DNA from: Perkinsus chesapeaki
Lineage: Eukaryota > Perkinsozoa > Perkinsida > Perkinsidae
Reading direction: 5' to 3'
NCBI GenBank assembly: GCA_013115145.1
Contig: JAAPAO010000441.1
Location: 905-30,167, forward strand
DNA length: 29,263 bases
Made by a program: the position numbers and the translations under genes. The notes under the pieces were generated by a model. The model made no database searches, was not told the origin of the DNA, and saw only the letters and a program-made list of their open reading frames with translations. Positions 9,753 through 19,831 of the stretch are shown here, piece by piece. Positions within the stretch are counted from its first letter, which is position 1. Each line of letters begins with the position of its first letter.

Positions 9753-10625
9753 TCAAAACCGAACCGAGTGCATTTCTCTTTTCAAAAGAATCTCCATCAG
9801 TTCTAACGGCAGTATCTCGGCACCGTGCGTTTTGGGAACATGACAGTCCCGGGCCACGAGCAAGGCCCGGATAGTCTCTTCGAGCAAGCGGGCACCACTG
9901 AGCACTGTGGAGCGATCGCTCGACGCTAACATGTGCATGGGGTCCCCTTCGCTCTTGTCAAATCCGAACGGCACACCCAAGATGTAAGATACCATGCTGG
10001 TTAAGTGTGCAAGATACAAAACAGCTACACTCGGGAACTGGTCCATAGCTTGAGGCTTCATCGCCCCACCAATGCCTGTTATCATCGGGAAGCCTCGAAT
10101 GGTGCGGTAGCGACCGCTGCAATTCTCGATCGGGTACAGCTCGTTGGTGATCTCCTTGAGCATAACCAGCCGTATGTAGTATCGGCAAAACACCATGCTC
10201 CTCAGCGCTCTCTCCAGCTTCTCAGCGTTAGCCATTGGCTTCATCTTAACACGGTAGCCCAAAGACTGCAACTGTCGCTCGGCCACCTTCACAATACTGT
10301 CGTTGCATTCATCCTTGTTCAGTTCCACTGACCTCAGCTTCCGTTGCAAACCGTCACGTTTCGTCTTCTCGGCGTGGATGGCTAAGGCGAGCTCTTGCCT
10401 GCGCGTGCGCAGCCGCTCTATCCGGATCATGCGTTCTCGTCGAGGATCCCTCTTCATAATGTCGTCTATTTTTTCGCACACAACAGAGGCCCTATTCGTC
10501 ACTGCCAGATACTGTCGGTAAAGCTCCCACGTAGCTTCAACTTGAGCGATCAGAGCGTCGATGGACACGGACCGCACTTCTCCTTGGTAGGCTCCACCGT
10601 GGAGACCAGAGGGGGCGGAAGCCAT
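9753..10625 (-). CDS. UVRAG/Atg14-like autophagy and PI3-kinase complex subunit
   Basis: A single uninterrupted frame of 290 codons from the ATG at 10625. The frame is open further upstream (to about 11045), but that part reads as non-protein-like sequence. Residues about 15-110 form a charged, heptad-like coiled coil (for example RMIRIERLRTRRQELALAI). The C-terminal half has the UVRAG/Atg14 pattern: ELYPIE followed by a short YRTIRG strand, then an SVAVLYLAHLTSMVSYILGV helix, as in the family's YPI...ALGYVAHLLSLLS...VP block. Such proteins bridge Beclin-1/Vps30 to the Vps34 kinase on endosomal or autophagic membranes. I cannot say whether it corresponds to UVRAG/Vps38 or to Atg14. The lack of introns contrasts with every neighbour. 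Family assignment rests on motif memory and is moderate; the coding call is strong. Confidence 0.65.
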   Translation of the reverse strand: MASAPSGLHGGAYQGEVRSVSIDALIAQVEATWELYRQYLAVTNRASVVCEKIDDIMKRDPRRERMIRIERLRTRRQELALAIHAEKTKRDGLQRKLRSVELNKDECNDSIVKVAERQLQSLGYRVKMKPMANAEKLERALRSMVFCRYYIRLVMLKEITNELYPIENCSGRYRTIRGFPMITGIGGAMKPQAMDQFPSVAVLYLAHLTSMVSYILGVPFGFDKSEGDPMHMLASSDRSTVLSGARLLEETIRALLVARDCHVPKTHGAEILPLELMEILLKREMHSVRF

Positions 10626-12120
10626 TAGAAACGGCAGACACAAGCAACATGCCTTCCACGGGCAGAAAAAAAGATAGGAAAGCAAGACCAGAAGTCCGTT
10701 GATCCCGTTCAAGTATCTCTCCCGCCCAGCGGTAGAAAAGTTAGTAGAAATTATTCTTCTAGTGAAAGAAGAATCAAGATAAAAATTTCCTGTGGCATCA
10801 ACATTTGATGCTGCCCCACTGCGGCTCCTAGTGAACCACTTTGCGAGAATCACAGTGAAGGTATGAAACCCTGTCGATGAACGACTGGCGCATTTAACTT
10901 CAGCTCTGGACTCCCTCGATTCACTAAACGCTAAAACTAGTAACGAGCTTCCCCGAGCCGTGACATTGCTAACAACACAACACTGAGAGTTTGCCCGATT
11001 CTTACTGTAAGCCAAAATGAAACGACGACCGACTCGAAGAAGCAATAGTAGCGTTAACGATGCTTACAGCACACCAAGCTTCTCTGAACACTAAGGTGTC
11101 TAAACGGCTAGAGGTGTCAGAAAACTACAGGCCCTACCAAGCACAGGGCCCCTTGGTGAGTAATCATCTGCTACGGAAGGCTCCAAGAGAACAGACAAAC
11201 TCCAAGTGATATTGGTGCAGCCATGAGATAGTAACAACAAACTACATCCAAGGCGATGACCAGCGTCACCATATAGCTACTACAGAAACTGATGCTACTA
11301 GATGGAGGAAGTGTCAATACGGCGGCGGTGATAGTGGCACAGAACAGTGGTAATGGAGGAGGGCCTTAAGGTACGGTACTACTTCACAAACCCTTAAGAG
11401 AAAGACAACAACAAAGGGAAGCAGCTACTAGCAGCAGTAGTAGAGCAGCAAGAAACGAGACAACAGAGCAAGCTTAACGGTCTCCTGTGTGCTGCCGTAC
11501 CAACACTATAATGCGGCGACGGCCGCCACCGATGCCACACGCTACAAACATCAAGCCACCTTTGATGAATAAACCACACTGATAATACATTGGCCTTTAA
11601 TGGAATAACTGGAGCAGTCATCACAAAGGAGGAGAGGTACAGAACCATCATAACCGTTGTAGTGATGACGACTGAGTGCATCCATTCAACGGGCACTGAC
11701 ACTAGCATAAAATTTTAATATTTCCAAGCAATATTGCGGAGCTGGTTACGCCGAACGATGAGAAGTACAATAGAGAAGACTCCTCAGAGCGAGACGACAA
11801 GGTGAACTAGGACAGGGAAGGCTCGCGACCTTCCCACGAACTAATAACGTATCACTGCACTGTGTAGAGGAGATGGACTCGATATGAAGTACAGAAATGG
11901 CGGCCAACAACAGACGATAAATATGGTATGATACAACTGATTACAATTGATAAGAATTGGGCAAGCTTTACTGAATCTGCCGTCGCTTCGAAACCACGAC
12001 TACCACCAGCAGCAGCACGACTTTACATACATAAGAAACTGTACATAGGACAGATGAAGATAATAATAACAACAACGACAAAAACACGCAGAAGGGCCGC
12101 CGCCGCTGCTTTGAGATGAA
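10626..12120. other. 1.5-kb intergenic region
   Basis: This lies upstream of the UVRAG-like gene and downstream of the RING-CH/FHA gene, both on the minus strand. It contains one copy of a 20-nt motif (11107-11126) repeated at 17306-17325, and overlapping hairpin potential just after it (GGCCCT/AGGGCC and ACCAAG/CTTGGT, 11130-11156). Trinucleotide-rich GCA/ACA stretches occur near 11400-11450 and 12000-12100. A 104-codon minus-strand frame at 11394-11708 has a hydrophobic start but no supporting splice structure. Confidence 0.5.
11107..11126. repeat. 20-nt motif shared with 17306-17325
   Basis: The 20 bases GCTAGAGGTGTCAGAAAACT occur here and, identically and in the same orientation, at 17306-17325, 6.2 kb away. 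Both copies lie upstream of minus-strand start codons (10625 and 17208). The role is unknown; a shared promoter element and a dispersed repeat fragment are both possible. Confidence 0.8.
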
Positions 12121-15100
12121 TTAGTCCGCGCGATTGCCGCTGGTGGCGCTTCGCTGATTTCCACCACCTGCCGCAGCCTCCATGGTCACATACAGCGCAT
12201 TCGAAGTGCTATGGCGAAGGGACGACAACAGACTTCGCTGGTGATGATGGTGCTGCTGCTGCTCTGCTGTGGGGCCCTCGGTGTATCGACCAGAGAAGTG
12301 AGAGGGGGAGGATATGGACGATTCACGAGGAACGTTACCGAGATGCTCTGATGCGACGGAATCTGAAACAAAGCATGCGATCCGAGGCCGTGGCTCGGGA
12401 GAACGACTTCGGAGAGATTTCGGAGAAAATAGATCCCCAACAACAGAAGTAGCCCCAGACAAGATTGTTGCTATACATTTCACCCTTCCCCAGTTCCTAA
12501 TTGCCGGAGCGCTGTAGAAATGCGAAAGAGGTCCCAAATTCCTCCCCTGAGAACTACTGCAGACACTACTGTCCTGTCATATAAGGCGCAATGTGACGCA
12601 GAAGCCTAATCCCCTCGAAATCCTCACCTTTAGCATCGTCAACATCAAAGCTATCAGGCAACTTAATACTGGGGGTGCACGACAGTGAGAACAATGTGCG
12701 GCCAACCTGATCATGGACATATAATAGTACTATTTGGCGGACCATATAGATACGAGCATACAGCAACCAAGTAAGAACTTTCGATGTGATGCCATGTCTC
12801 ACCTGAATAGCAGTCGGTGCTCCATCAGCCGGCAGAGGTATTTCATTTCCACGGACAGCAACTAGAGTACCAAACTTCGACATGAGGTCCTGAATAACAA
12901 CAAACGCATCATCACACAATTTCGTGGCGCGCGAGAATCACCTGGATGAATACATGACCGTTCTCATATCGGAGACTTGCGTGCTTGCGGGAGATTGAGA
13001 CCTGAATTAGCGAAAAAATATCATCCGCGTCTGCTGCCATAGAGTCAAGAGCCCTTCCAATATACTAATAATTTCGCTCTAACATCCCCACATTGTAGTG
13101 CGGTTTCCTGAAGCATAAACTGTAAAGAGGATAACTTTACGGGAAAAGTTCGAGACCTCCTCTCGGCTTCCCGATCCTATCGCTAAGGAGCTTAGTTACT
13201 TGGTGCTCCACGGAGAAAGTGAGCACTAGGAAGATTACAATAGAATATTACGGATCAGTAAACCCATTAAAACGGTGAAATTGAAGCCACTAGAAGCTCC
13301 GAACTGTTCTATAAGGATTGGTAATTACACACTAAATCGATCCCTGCTTCATCTGGTCGGCGTCATGACGTCGAGCCCCCGGACTTACATCAGTAATCCT
13401 AACCTGGCTTTCATGCCCTCTACCAATAACAACGGGAGTGTTATCAGCTAAACTGATAACATGTAGACCAGAAGGGGTAAGGGAGGATGTCGAAGACATG
13501 GAAGTGGGGTCTGAAGTAGTAGATGATGATACCACACAACGAACCAATTCAATTTCGGGTCCCAATGAAGTGTAACAAAATTAATCAACAAGTCATTTGT
13601 TCCTAGACGCAATGCATTTAATGTTGAAGTTGGCTCTAGAGACATATTTGAAATATTCGGAATTTCCGCATTGAGAACACTTTTCGATATCCGAGTAACA
13701 CATTTCAGGCCACCACCAGCAGGTCAGCTTACCAGCATTCTCCTCGTTGCAGGCAAGAGACTCCAATACAATAATGGGCGCGCGAAGTTGGGGTACTTCT
13801 ACTAGGGTGGTGAGACTGTTGGAATTAGGCAACTTTACCTGTTAAAGATAATACGATCAGATAGCGAAGAATTACATCGGGCATGGATAGAGTGCGTAAA
13901 AAAACCAGAAAAACATCTATCACGAACGAAAGGATTTCGAAGGAGAGTTGCCAAGTGATACTTGCCGGGCAGCTAAGCACCCGAAAGATGCTAATCTGAC
14001 GCAAATTCCATCAGCATTGGAGACAAATCTCACTCGAGATAGCTTCTACAAGAGCGAAGAAGATGTTCAATCCAAGCCGAATGTGAATATAAAATGAGAC
14101 TAAGCGAAGTCTATCAGTACGGATAGTGTGGTATAGGGTAGTGTCAGGCAGAGCAGACCAATATACGGTTATACGAGGTACGAGTTATAACAAGCATTAT
14201 AATACAAATATATTCTATAAAGAAATTAAATTAAGATATTAAATTAAGATACTCTATAACGATATTAAATTAAGATATCATATAAAGATACTTAATAAAG
14301 TTGTTCTATAAAGATATATAAGACATGCATCGCTTCCTTACATATGTGGGATAAACTTGTTTGCAGAGTTCACAAGATAACTGCTTGTAGAAAAAATGAC
14401 AAGTAGCGAGAGCATCAGATTCATCCGGCAAATCCAGACGACCGTTAATCCAACGCCTTAGGCATGACAGATGAACGTATCTAAATAAACAGCCGCCGTG
14501 GAAATGCGAAGGTCCTCCAAACCTACCTGATACTGCCACTGCAATTGCACGGGGCAATCATCGGGTCGTCATCCTCGGCACCTAAGAGCACAGTTCATTT
14601 ACGAAAACTTTACGGGGCGGGAGATTTTCCAACGAAAAAAAGTTGAGAATGGACGACAATGCTAATGCACCCTTGGCCATTGGTACCCGAGACGTAATCG
14701 CACAGCTAGATGAATCTAGGGTTGAAGCGAGAGAGTCCGAACCGATTGCCGAACCCCAAGAGCAACCGTGGAATCTGGGAGATCCTGCATTGTCGAATTT
14801 AATAACTTGAGCACGTTTGATAGGGCGAACTTCCGAGTTGGAGGATACTTCGTTATTTTTCAAAAATTCCTTACCGATGACAAAAGCCTACCGGGGATTC
14901 GCATATACATTGTGTCCGTCGCGGCTGATTCCCGTTGTATCGAGCAAAGCATATCTCACCTTCCATGAGGCATATTTTGCAAACAAGTTTCTTGCTTTCT
15001 TCAGTGCCACCTCCAACAGCTACCACAACTGATGAACCTAAGATACCTCACGTACTTGATGATACGTTAATACACATACTGCACTGGCAACATAGGACAT

Positions 15101-16161
15101 GAAGGGTGTTTCAATTTCACACACAGCATACATTTTACCGCATCTTTTTGATCAGGACCGAAGTTCAGCTCCTAAGACTTCAGTCCAATATGTAAAATGG
15201 TGTGCATAAGTTTTCGAATCACGCCATCTATTTGATTCGAGGACCCTAGAAATAGCGCTCACTCTTCGCGAGCATTTTTCATTCAAACGTATCCACTTGA
15301 TAAACCCCTGCTGCTGCTCACCGCTGTTTTTCCCGGAGAGCTCAATCTCATCCTGGCTAACGGTCCTCGAAGGACGGCGATTGGAAGGGCCGCTCTCGTT
15401 ACCTCTAGACGAGCAACGGGAACCTATACGAATGAAAATAGTCACGCGCCGCGAAATTATAGTACTACTCCGACGGAAGGACCGGCTTAACTGACGCTTT
15501 CTCTGACGGTAAGTGCGCGCCAAGTTGAGCGAGGGCCACTGAAAATGGGAGCAATGAACAGGCGCAGGTTCGATTCCCAGCCCCGGCATACTGCGTCTTC
15601 TTCGTCCTCGGTTCCCATACAAGTCTCGGCTGAATCCGAACGATAGGCCAACGAAGAGGCATCACTGGAGGCGTCATCGTCCAGGATTATCTGACGGCGA
15701 ATATTCCATGCATGTGATCGCCCGAGAAAGACTTTCTATGAAATTCACCATCTATTTGGAACGCATGGAGCTCGATGCATGATTCAAGAGAGGGGAGATT
15801 CAATTAATCATAATTTCGATAATTTCTACCATTTCTATCAATTGAGGTGAGATTTAGAAGCACAAAAGAAAAATAACCAACTTATCGATCAATATGATTT
15901 CAATATCCCAAAAAGAGTAACCGAAGGAATATCCACGACGGCCTGTGCAATTGGGGGGCAATTTCTGATTTACGCAAAGGCAAACATTTTAATCCTGAGG
16001 AGCTTTGGAGATAAGAAGAACTAACTTACCTGTTTCACGAGCATTTGATAACGACCAAGCTTGATGAGATCTCCTTCATGAAGGCAATAACCAGTGGGGG
16101 CAGAATGACGGACCACCACCCAGGAATGGAGCTCGTCATCATTAGCGCCGACTGAGACCAT
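12121..16161 (-). CDS. RING-CH (RINGv) and FHA domain protein, probable E3 ubiquitin ligase
   Basis: Exons in transcript order: 16161-16030, 15690-15621, 15423-15322, 15037-14960, 14581-14527, 14480-14342, 13838-13733, 13510-13389, 12941-12803, 12706-12628, 12511-12484 and 12406-12121, about 444 residues. The N-terminal exon has a conserved-looking SWVVVRHSAPTGYCLHEGD...LGR block. The RING-CH finger is spread over three exons: CKIC, PCNCSGSIRYVHLSC, LRRW, CELC, giving C4HC3 order. A linker with VEVPQLRAPIIVLE precedes an FHA domain: VIGRGHESQVRI, then LMSKFGTLV and VGRTLFSL. The tail is low-complexity with QQQHHHH. RING-CH fingers recruit E2 enzymes; FHA domains bind phosphothreonine, so phosphorylation-directed ubiquitination is the likely role. 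No membrane segment is visible, unlike MARCH ligases. The FHA core carries an apparent one-base frame disruption at 12914-12917. The 15621/15423 junction is tentative. Confidence 0.82.
13839..14341 (-). other. Long AT-rich intron of the RING-CH/FHA gene
   Basis: A 503-nt intron, about ten times the usual length here. Between about 14205 and 14325 it holds degenerate repeats of ATTAAATTAAGATA and TCTATAAAGATA. No coding content was seen. Confidence 0.6.
15424..15620 (+). repeat. tRNA-like B-box sequence inside an intron
   Basis: On the plus strand GGTTCGATTCCC (15567-15578) matches a pol III B box and T loop and is followed by CAGCCCCGGCA. Upstream GTTGAGCGAGGGCC resembles a degraded D-arm of a Ser/Leu-type tRNA. 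It lies in the intron between the second and third exons of the minus-strand RING-CH/FHA gene. It is probably a tRNA-derived fragment. Confidence 0.4.
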
Positions 16162-16245
16162 AGCGACTAGATGGTCTAGCAGTTAAAGGAGTTGCTTGGT
16201 AAGCAAACAATCCCTGGGTCGATTCTTGCAGCTAGCTATTTACTT
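16160..16245 (+). tRNA. Degraded tRNA-Thr(GGT)-like sequence
   Basis: GTCTAGCAGTTAAAGG looks like a D-arm. TTGC-TTGGTAA-GCAA then forms an anticodon arm with a 7-nt loop giving anticodon GGT, and TGGGTCGATT resembles a T loop. T-stem and acceptor pairing are poor, so this is a pseudogene or tRNA-derived repeat. It abuts the start codon of the RING-CH/FHA gene on the other strand and may lie within its promoter. Confidence 0.35.
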
Positions 16246-16468
16246 ACTGGGAGCTCTTCTATGGACGGTCTTCGCAACAAAGCCATCATCAGTTTCATTC
16301 CTGAAGGGAAACTCTCTATTAAAAACAAGACTCCTCTACTATATATAACGCCTCCAATAATATAACCCTAACTTCTGAAAATAATTATCTCTGAAGCAAC
16401 TCCAGAAGCCAGGACAGGCAAAACGGAGCTGGGATTATATTCGCAAGCACATGTCCTTAATATCTGTT

Positions 16469-17208
16469 TTATATATTTTCAGCGGGCCGATAAATGCAAT
16501 GCGCCTTTTCAATCATATCTGTCATCGAGACCCACTCGGGGATAGCCGGCATCCTCCAAGAGTAATTTCGCGTGTCCATACAGAATACATTTTTCTCACA
16601 ATCTCCACCCTTACTACCTGGCCAGACGCAGCAAAGGCATTCTGTCATCGGGATGGGACGGATCTCTAACAGCGAGCGCCACTTCAGATTTGGTAGGGTC
16701 GGCCAGGGGACTGTCCGCTCGGACGAACTTGGCGTCTGAGACAACATTGTGCATAGGAAATTCGAAGGTCACTACTACCTGCGGCATCTGCGGGGATTGT
16801 GAACCGATTATAAGTAACGTGCCTGACGGTGGGGGAGGTGGAGTAGACAGTGACAAATAGTAGGGAGATTGTAATAGTAAATTGCAGCAAGTTTGAGACA
16901 TCATTCGACTGCATATATAACGCTATTACATAGACGCTAGTGAATATGTAACCATAGAAAGTAGAATGCAGCTTTAATGGTTTAACAAGATAGAGAATAC
17001 TGCTCGTTATAACCATATAGTATTACCTTGACTCGTAGTCAAAGAGATCGTGGGAATCTCTCATCCACGTAGTCGCTACGACATCTACACAGTTCTCATG
17101 AGCCCCATCTGAGGTACCATCGAGGCAAGAACATCCATCAGAGGTCATCTCTGATTGGAAACGGTCAACCCGGCCTGATGCTGAAGTCATATGTTGCTGC
17201 TGCTGCAT
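16469..17208 (-). CDS. Four-exon gene of unknown function
   Basis: Exons in transcript order are 17208-17027, 16822-16779, 16735-16618 and 16553-16469. They join in phase into 142 residues ending in TAA; introns are 204, 43 and 64 nt. The protein begins with a Gln run (MQQQQHM) and a Ser/Asp/Cys-rich region. The second half looks compactly folded, with stretches such as HVTYNRFTIPADAADAKFVR and MPAIPEWVSMTDMIEKAH. I recognise no domain, signal peptide or membrane segment. Its stop codon is about 300 bp from the start codon of the RING-CH/FHA gene on the same strand. The phase match at all three junctions is the main support; the start could lie further upstream in an exon I did not find. Confidence 0.55.
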
Positions 17209-17305
17209 TGATGACGACAACAATAAAATAGAGCGTTTATAAGAAGTATTTAGACTGTGACAATTGTGACTGTTATACCAAGGAATAACACGCCTGCTAG
17301 GAATA

Positions 17306-17325
17306 GCTAGAGGTGTCAGAAAACT
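17306..17325. repeat. Second copy of the 20-nt motif
   Basis: Identical to 11107-11126 over 20 bases and in the same orientation. It lies about 100 bp upstream of the minus-strand start codon at 17208. The flanking bases differ between the two copies. Confidence 0.8.
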
Positions 17326-17372
17326 GAACGCCGCTAGCCGGTTGCCTATCCATGAATTTCAAGCTCAACCAA

Positions 17373-17393
17373 GTTACACTCCTCAAGTGTAAC
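17373..17393. repeat. Short perfect inverted repeat
   Basis: GTTACACT and AGTGTAAC pair perfectly over 8 bp around a 5-nt CCTCA loop. It is short enough to be chance, but it lies 48 bp from the repeated 20-nt motif, so I record it. Confidence 0.5.
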
Positions 17394-17884
17394 CGGACCT
17401 CAACGGGGCCGTTAAATAAGCAAGAGATCCGATGAAAGAGAATCGATAGCCTTCGAGGAGAATTTGTCTAAAATATATCGTCACCGAAAGACTAGCGTGC
17501 GCCGAAGTAATCGATTTGCGCAGTTGGATGGCCGCAGTAGTAGCAGTGGAGACTCGCTGATGCAGAACGTGCGGAAGCCTTATGATGATGAATGGCATAA
17601 CGTTTGGAAGGTAAATATTGGGATGGATATAATGGGTTGAATTCTCGGTGAAAAATGGCAAAAATATCGTGATTCTAAATGGAACAATTTTGAACTTACT
17701 GCCAGTGAGTTACCGGCAGTTCACGAGATACATATAATTGGCTTTTACACGAGGATTCCTAGTGGAAGTAGGATTATGTCGGAATCTGAGAAACCGGGTA
17801 ACATTGATAATCAGTTCCACGGTATGCGTAGCACTTACACAAAGATTGGCTATTATTAATTTTGTTTGTAATCCCAGCCGCAAT

Positions 17885-18150
17885 ATTCTTTATAGCATAA
17901 ACTGTCCATAATATATTCACTGTTCATAATGTCCGAATGTATACTGTATAAAGTACTACTCACAATGTCTGTATGTGCTCTATAGATTACTGTTCGTAAT
18001 ATCTCTATATGCTGTACGAAAGCCGGTTCATAATGTATTTATCTACCATATAATATACCGTCTATGTTGTTCTCATAGACCGTATGAAATGCTGTTCATA
18101 ATGTCTTTATATACTTTATGTCTCTTTAATATTGCTCGTAGTAGTCTCTG
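17885..18150. repeat. Degenerate minisatellite, about 33-bp unit
   Basis: At least five imperfect copies of a motif close to CTGTTCATAATGTC followed by a TATATGCT-like AT-rich half occur near 17900, 17918, 17950, 17984, 18016 and 18078. Spacing is roughly 30-35 bp with some gaps. The degeneracy suggests an old array. Confidence 0.6.
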
Positions 18151-19831
18151 CGCTGTCGGATGATAGGAGACTCTATTAAGGAGAGTGCAGCGCTTTGAGC
18201 GCTATTATGGTCAGTGCTAATAAGTCGTAAATAATAACTACCCGTTTAAGTTATGGCATACATCGTTATAGTTTCTCTCCCAGTCTCTCCCACACGTAAT
18301 CCTTAGGTCACCACCCTAGGACTCCGAGACGACGACAAAGCCCAGCGGATGCTTCAGAGCGCAGCCCAGTTAGTAATTCCTATTATGAAAAAACGGAGAT
18401 GGTAATTTGTTTCCTGACGGCATGAATACTACACGAAGATACGCTTTAGGAGAGTTGCCCATATGATGGAATTCGTCCCCAAGAATAACAGGCTATTAGG
18501 GCTCAATGTCAACAGGGGATTAGCGGTTAAAATTCGATTGAGACGCAATAGGGAGCCTGGCCACTTCCTATCGTATATGGATATACTAGGTAGTCTCGCG
18601 GGCGGTGGAAAATTAGCAACTCTGCGTATCTTCTTGTATTGAATCTTAGGTAGGATAACCAACGGTTATTAACTATTGTTCCTGCATGCTCTGTCTGGCT
18701 CTCTCCTTTGGCCACAGAGGTTGCGGTTCTTGGGGAGCGTATACGTATAGTCCTCCTCCATCGTTCATGATACACTTATGGCTCCGCATCCGTTTGCTTA
18801 CTCCAAAAATCATTCCATGCCCAATAGTGACACTAGAGCTTTGCGTATTTTGCGGGCAGGCAGAGGTGCGCCACCTTGCAAGCTCGAGAGGCAACCTGCT
18901 GGTGCCTCGATCGCAGGTGTCCCTTGTGTTTGCGACATAGACGTAGAATAGTTACAATGCGATGGTTATAGACCATAACGATTCTATCGTAACTATTATA
19001 AGCTTAACCTACGGCGATGGTTTCGAATGTATTTCAGCAGGCTTCAATTGTGATTTAGACTACTCCGCGTTTGTTCGACTGTGAAGATGCTCCGAATAAG
19101 ACCGTCAAACCGTCATTGCGGAGGCCGCGTGCCCCACGTGGCCTGCCAGCGAGTTCTTGGACTAGTTCATGGATGGCAATAGGGCCGAGCAGTCGGAAAT
19201 ATCGGGGGCATAAGAATAATTTTAGTCACCTCCCGTGCCGGATCGTTGATGATGAGGGGGATGAGAATCATTACTCCTTTGCACGCTATATTTAAGGATA
19301 CAACGAAGGAGAGAATCTGGGTGATGTGTAACTTCCGGCATTCTGGTATGAACCGGGACATCAACATGAAGACGACCACGACGTTACCAGGCTTACCGCG
19401 AGCTAGCTAGAAGGCGATGGTAGAACGTCCCTTCTAAGTTATTCCGCTAAAGAATGCATATCGCATTTTCACAATATGATATGAAAATTGGTCTCTGATT
19501 AAGCCCTTTGAGCTCGCTGAGGCAAATAGTTCAATAACTACCCTACTTATTAGTGCTATGATAACGTCCGGTCTAAATCTTAGCGTGTGGCGTATGGTCG
19601 TATTCTGCGCCTCTATCGCGGCAAGCGGAACCCGCTTGAGCTTGCACGCGGATATCGTCCCTTGCTATGATCGGATATTGTCAGACAATCGATGAAATTC
19701 GACCGAAGCATTAATTATCTCGGTCGATTTTCTGCTTGCATGTCTATTGCTGCCCTCATTGCGTTCCCGGTGGACCTATGCTTATGTGCTCCGTTGTGCC
19801 TTTACTGCATATTCTATATCTTTCATCTTAG

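Larger units (their letters stand above)
17209..19831. other. 2.6-kb region without a confidently recognised gene
   Basis: This holds the second copy of the 20-nt motif (17306-17325), an 8-bp hairpin at 17373-17393, a degenerate minisatellite at 17885-18150 and several short open frames. Two deserve note. A minus-strand frame ending at 18673 has protein-like composition around MIFGVSKRMRSHKCIMNDGG. A plus-strand stretch at about 19588-19670 reads GRILRLYRG, like the pre-catalytic strand of WLM proteases. The missing 5' exons of the WLM gene should lie in the right half. Confidence 0.5.

Noticed and set aside
10626-11045. N-terminal 140-codon extension of the UVRAG-like frame
   Set aside because: The extension has no heptad or domain pattern and an abrupt Cys/Phe-rich stretch just before the better start MASAPSGL. 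It is probably 5' UTR that happens to be open.
11394-11708. 104-codon minus-strand open frame with a hydrophobic start
   Set aside because: Its C-terminal half is translated from a trinucleotide-rich stretch and there is no motif or splice support. Another frame shows LLLCDDC, but one CxxC pair is not enough to call a zinc finger.
14582-14863. 93-codon minus-strand open frame
   Set aside because: It lies wholly inside the intron between the CKIC exon and the PCNC exon. Removing it joins the RING-CH finger exactly.
15152-15622. 156-codon minus-strand open frame
   Set aside because: It mixes a true exon of the RING-CH/FHA gene (15322-15423) with intron sequence and the tRNA-like element. The phase-consistent exon model explains it better.
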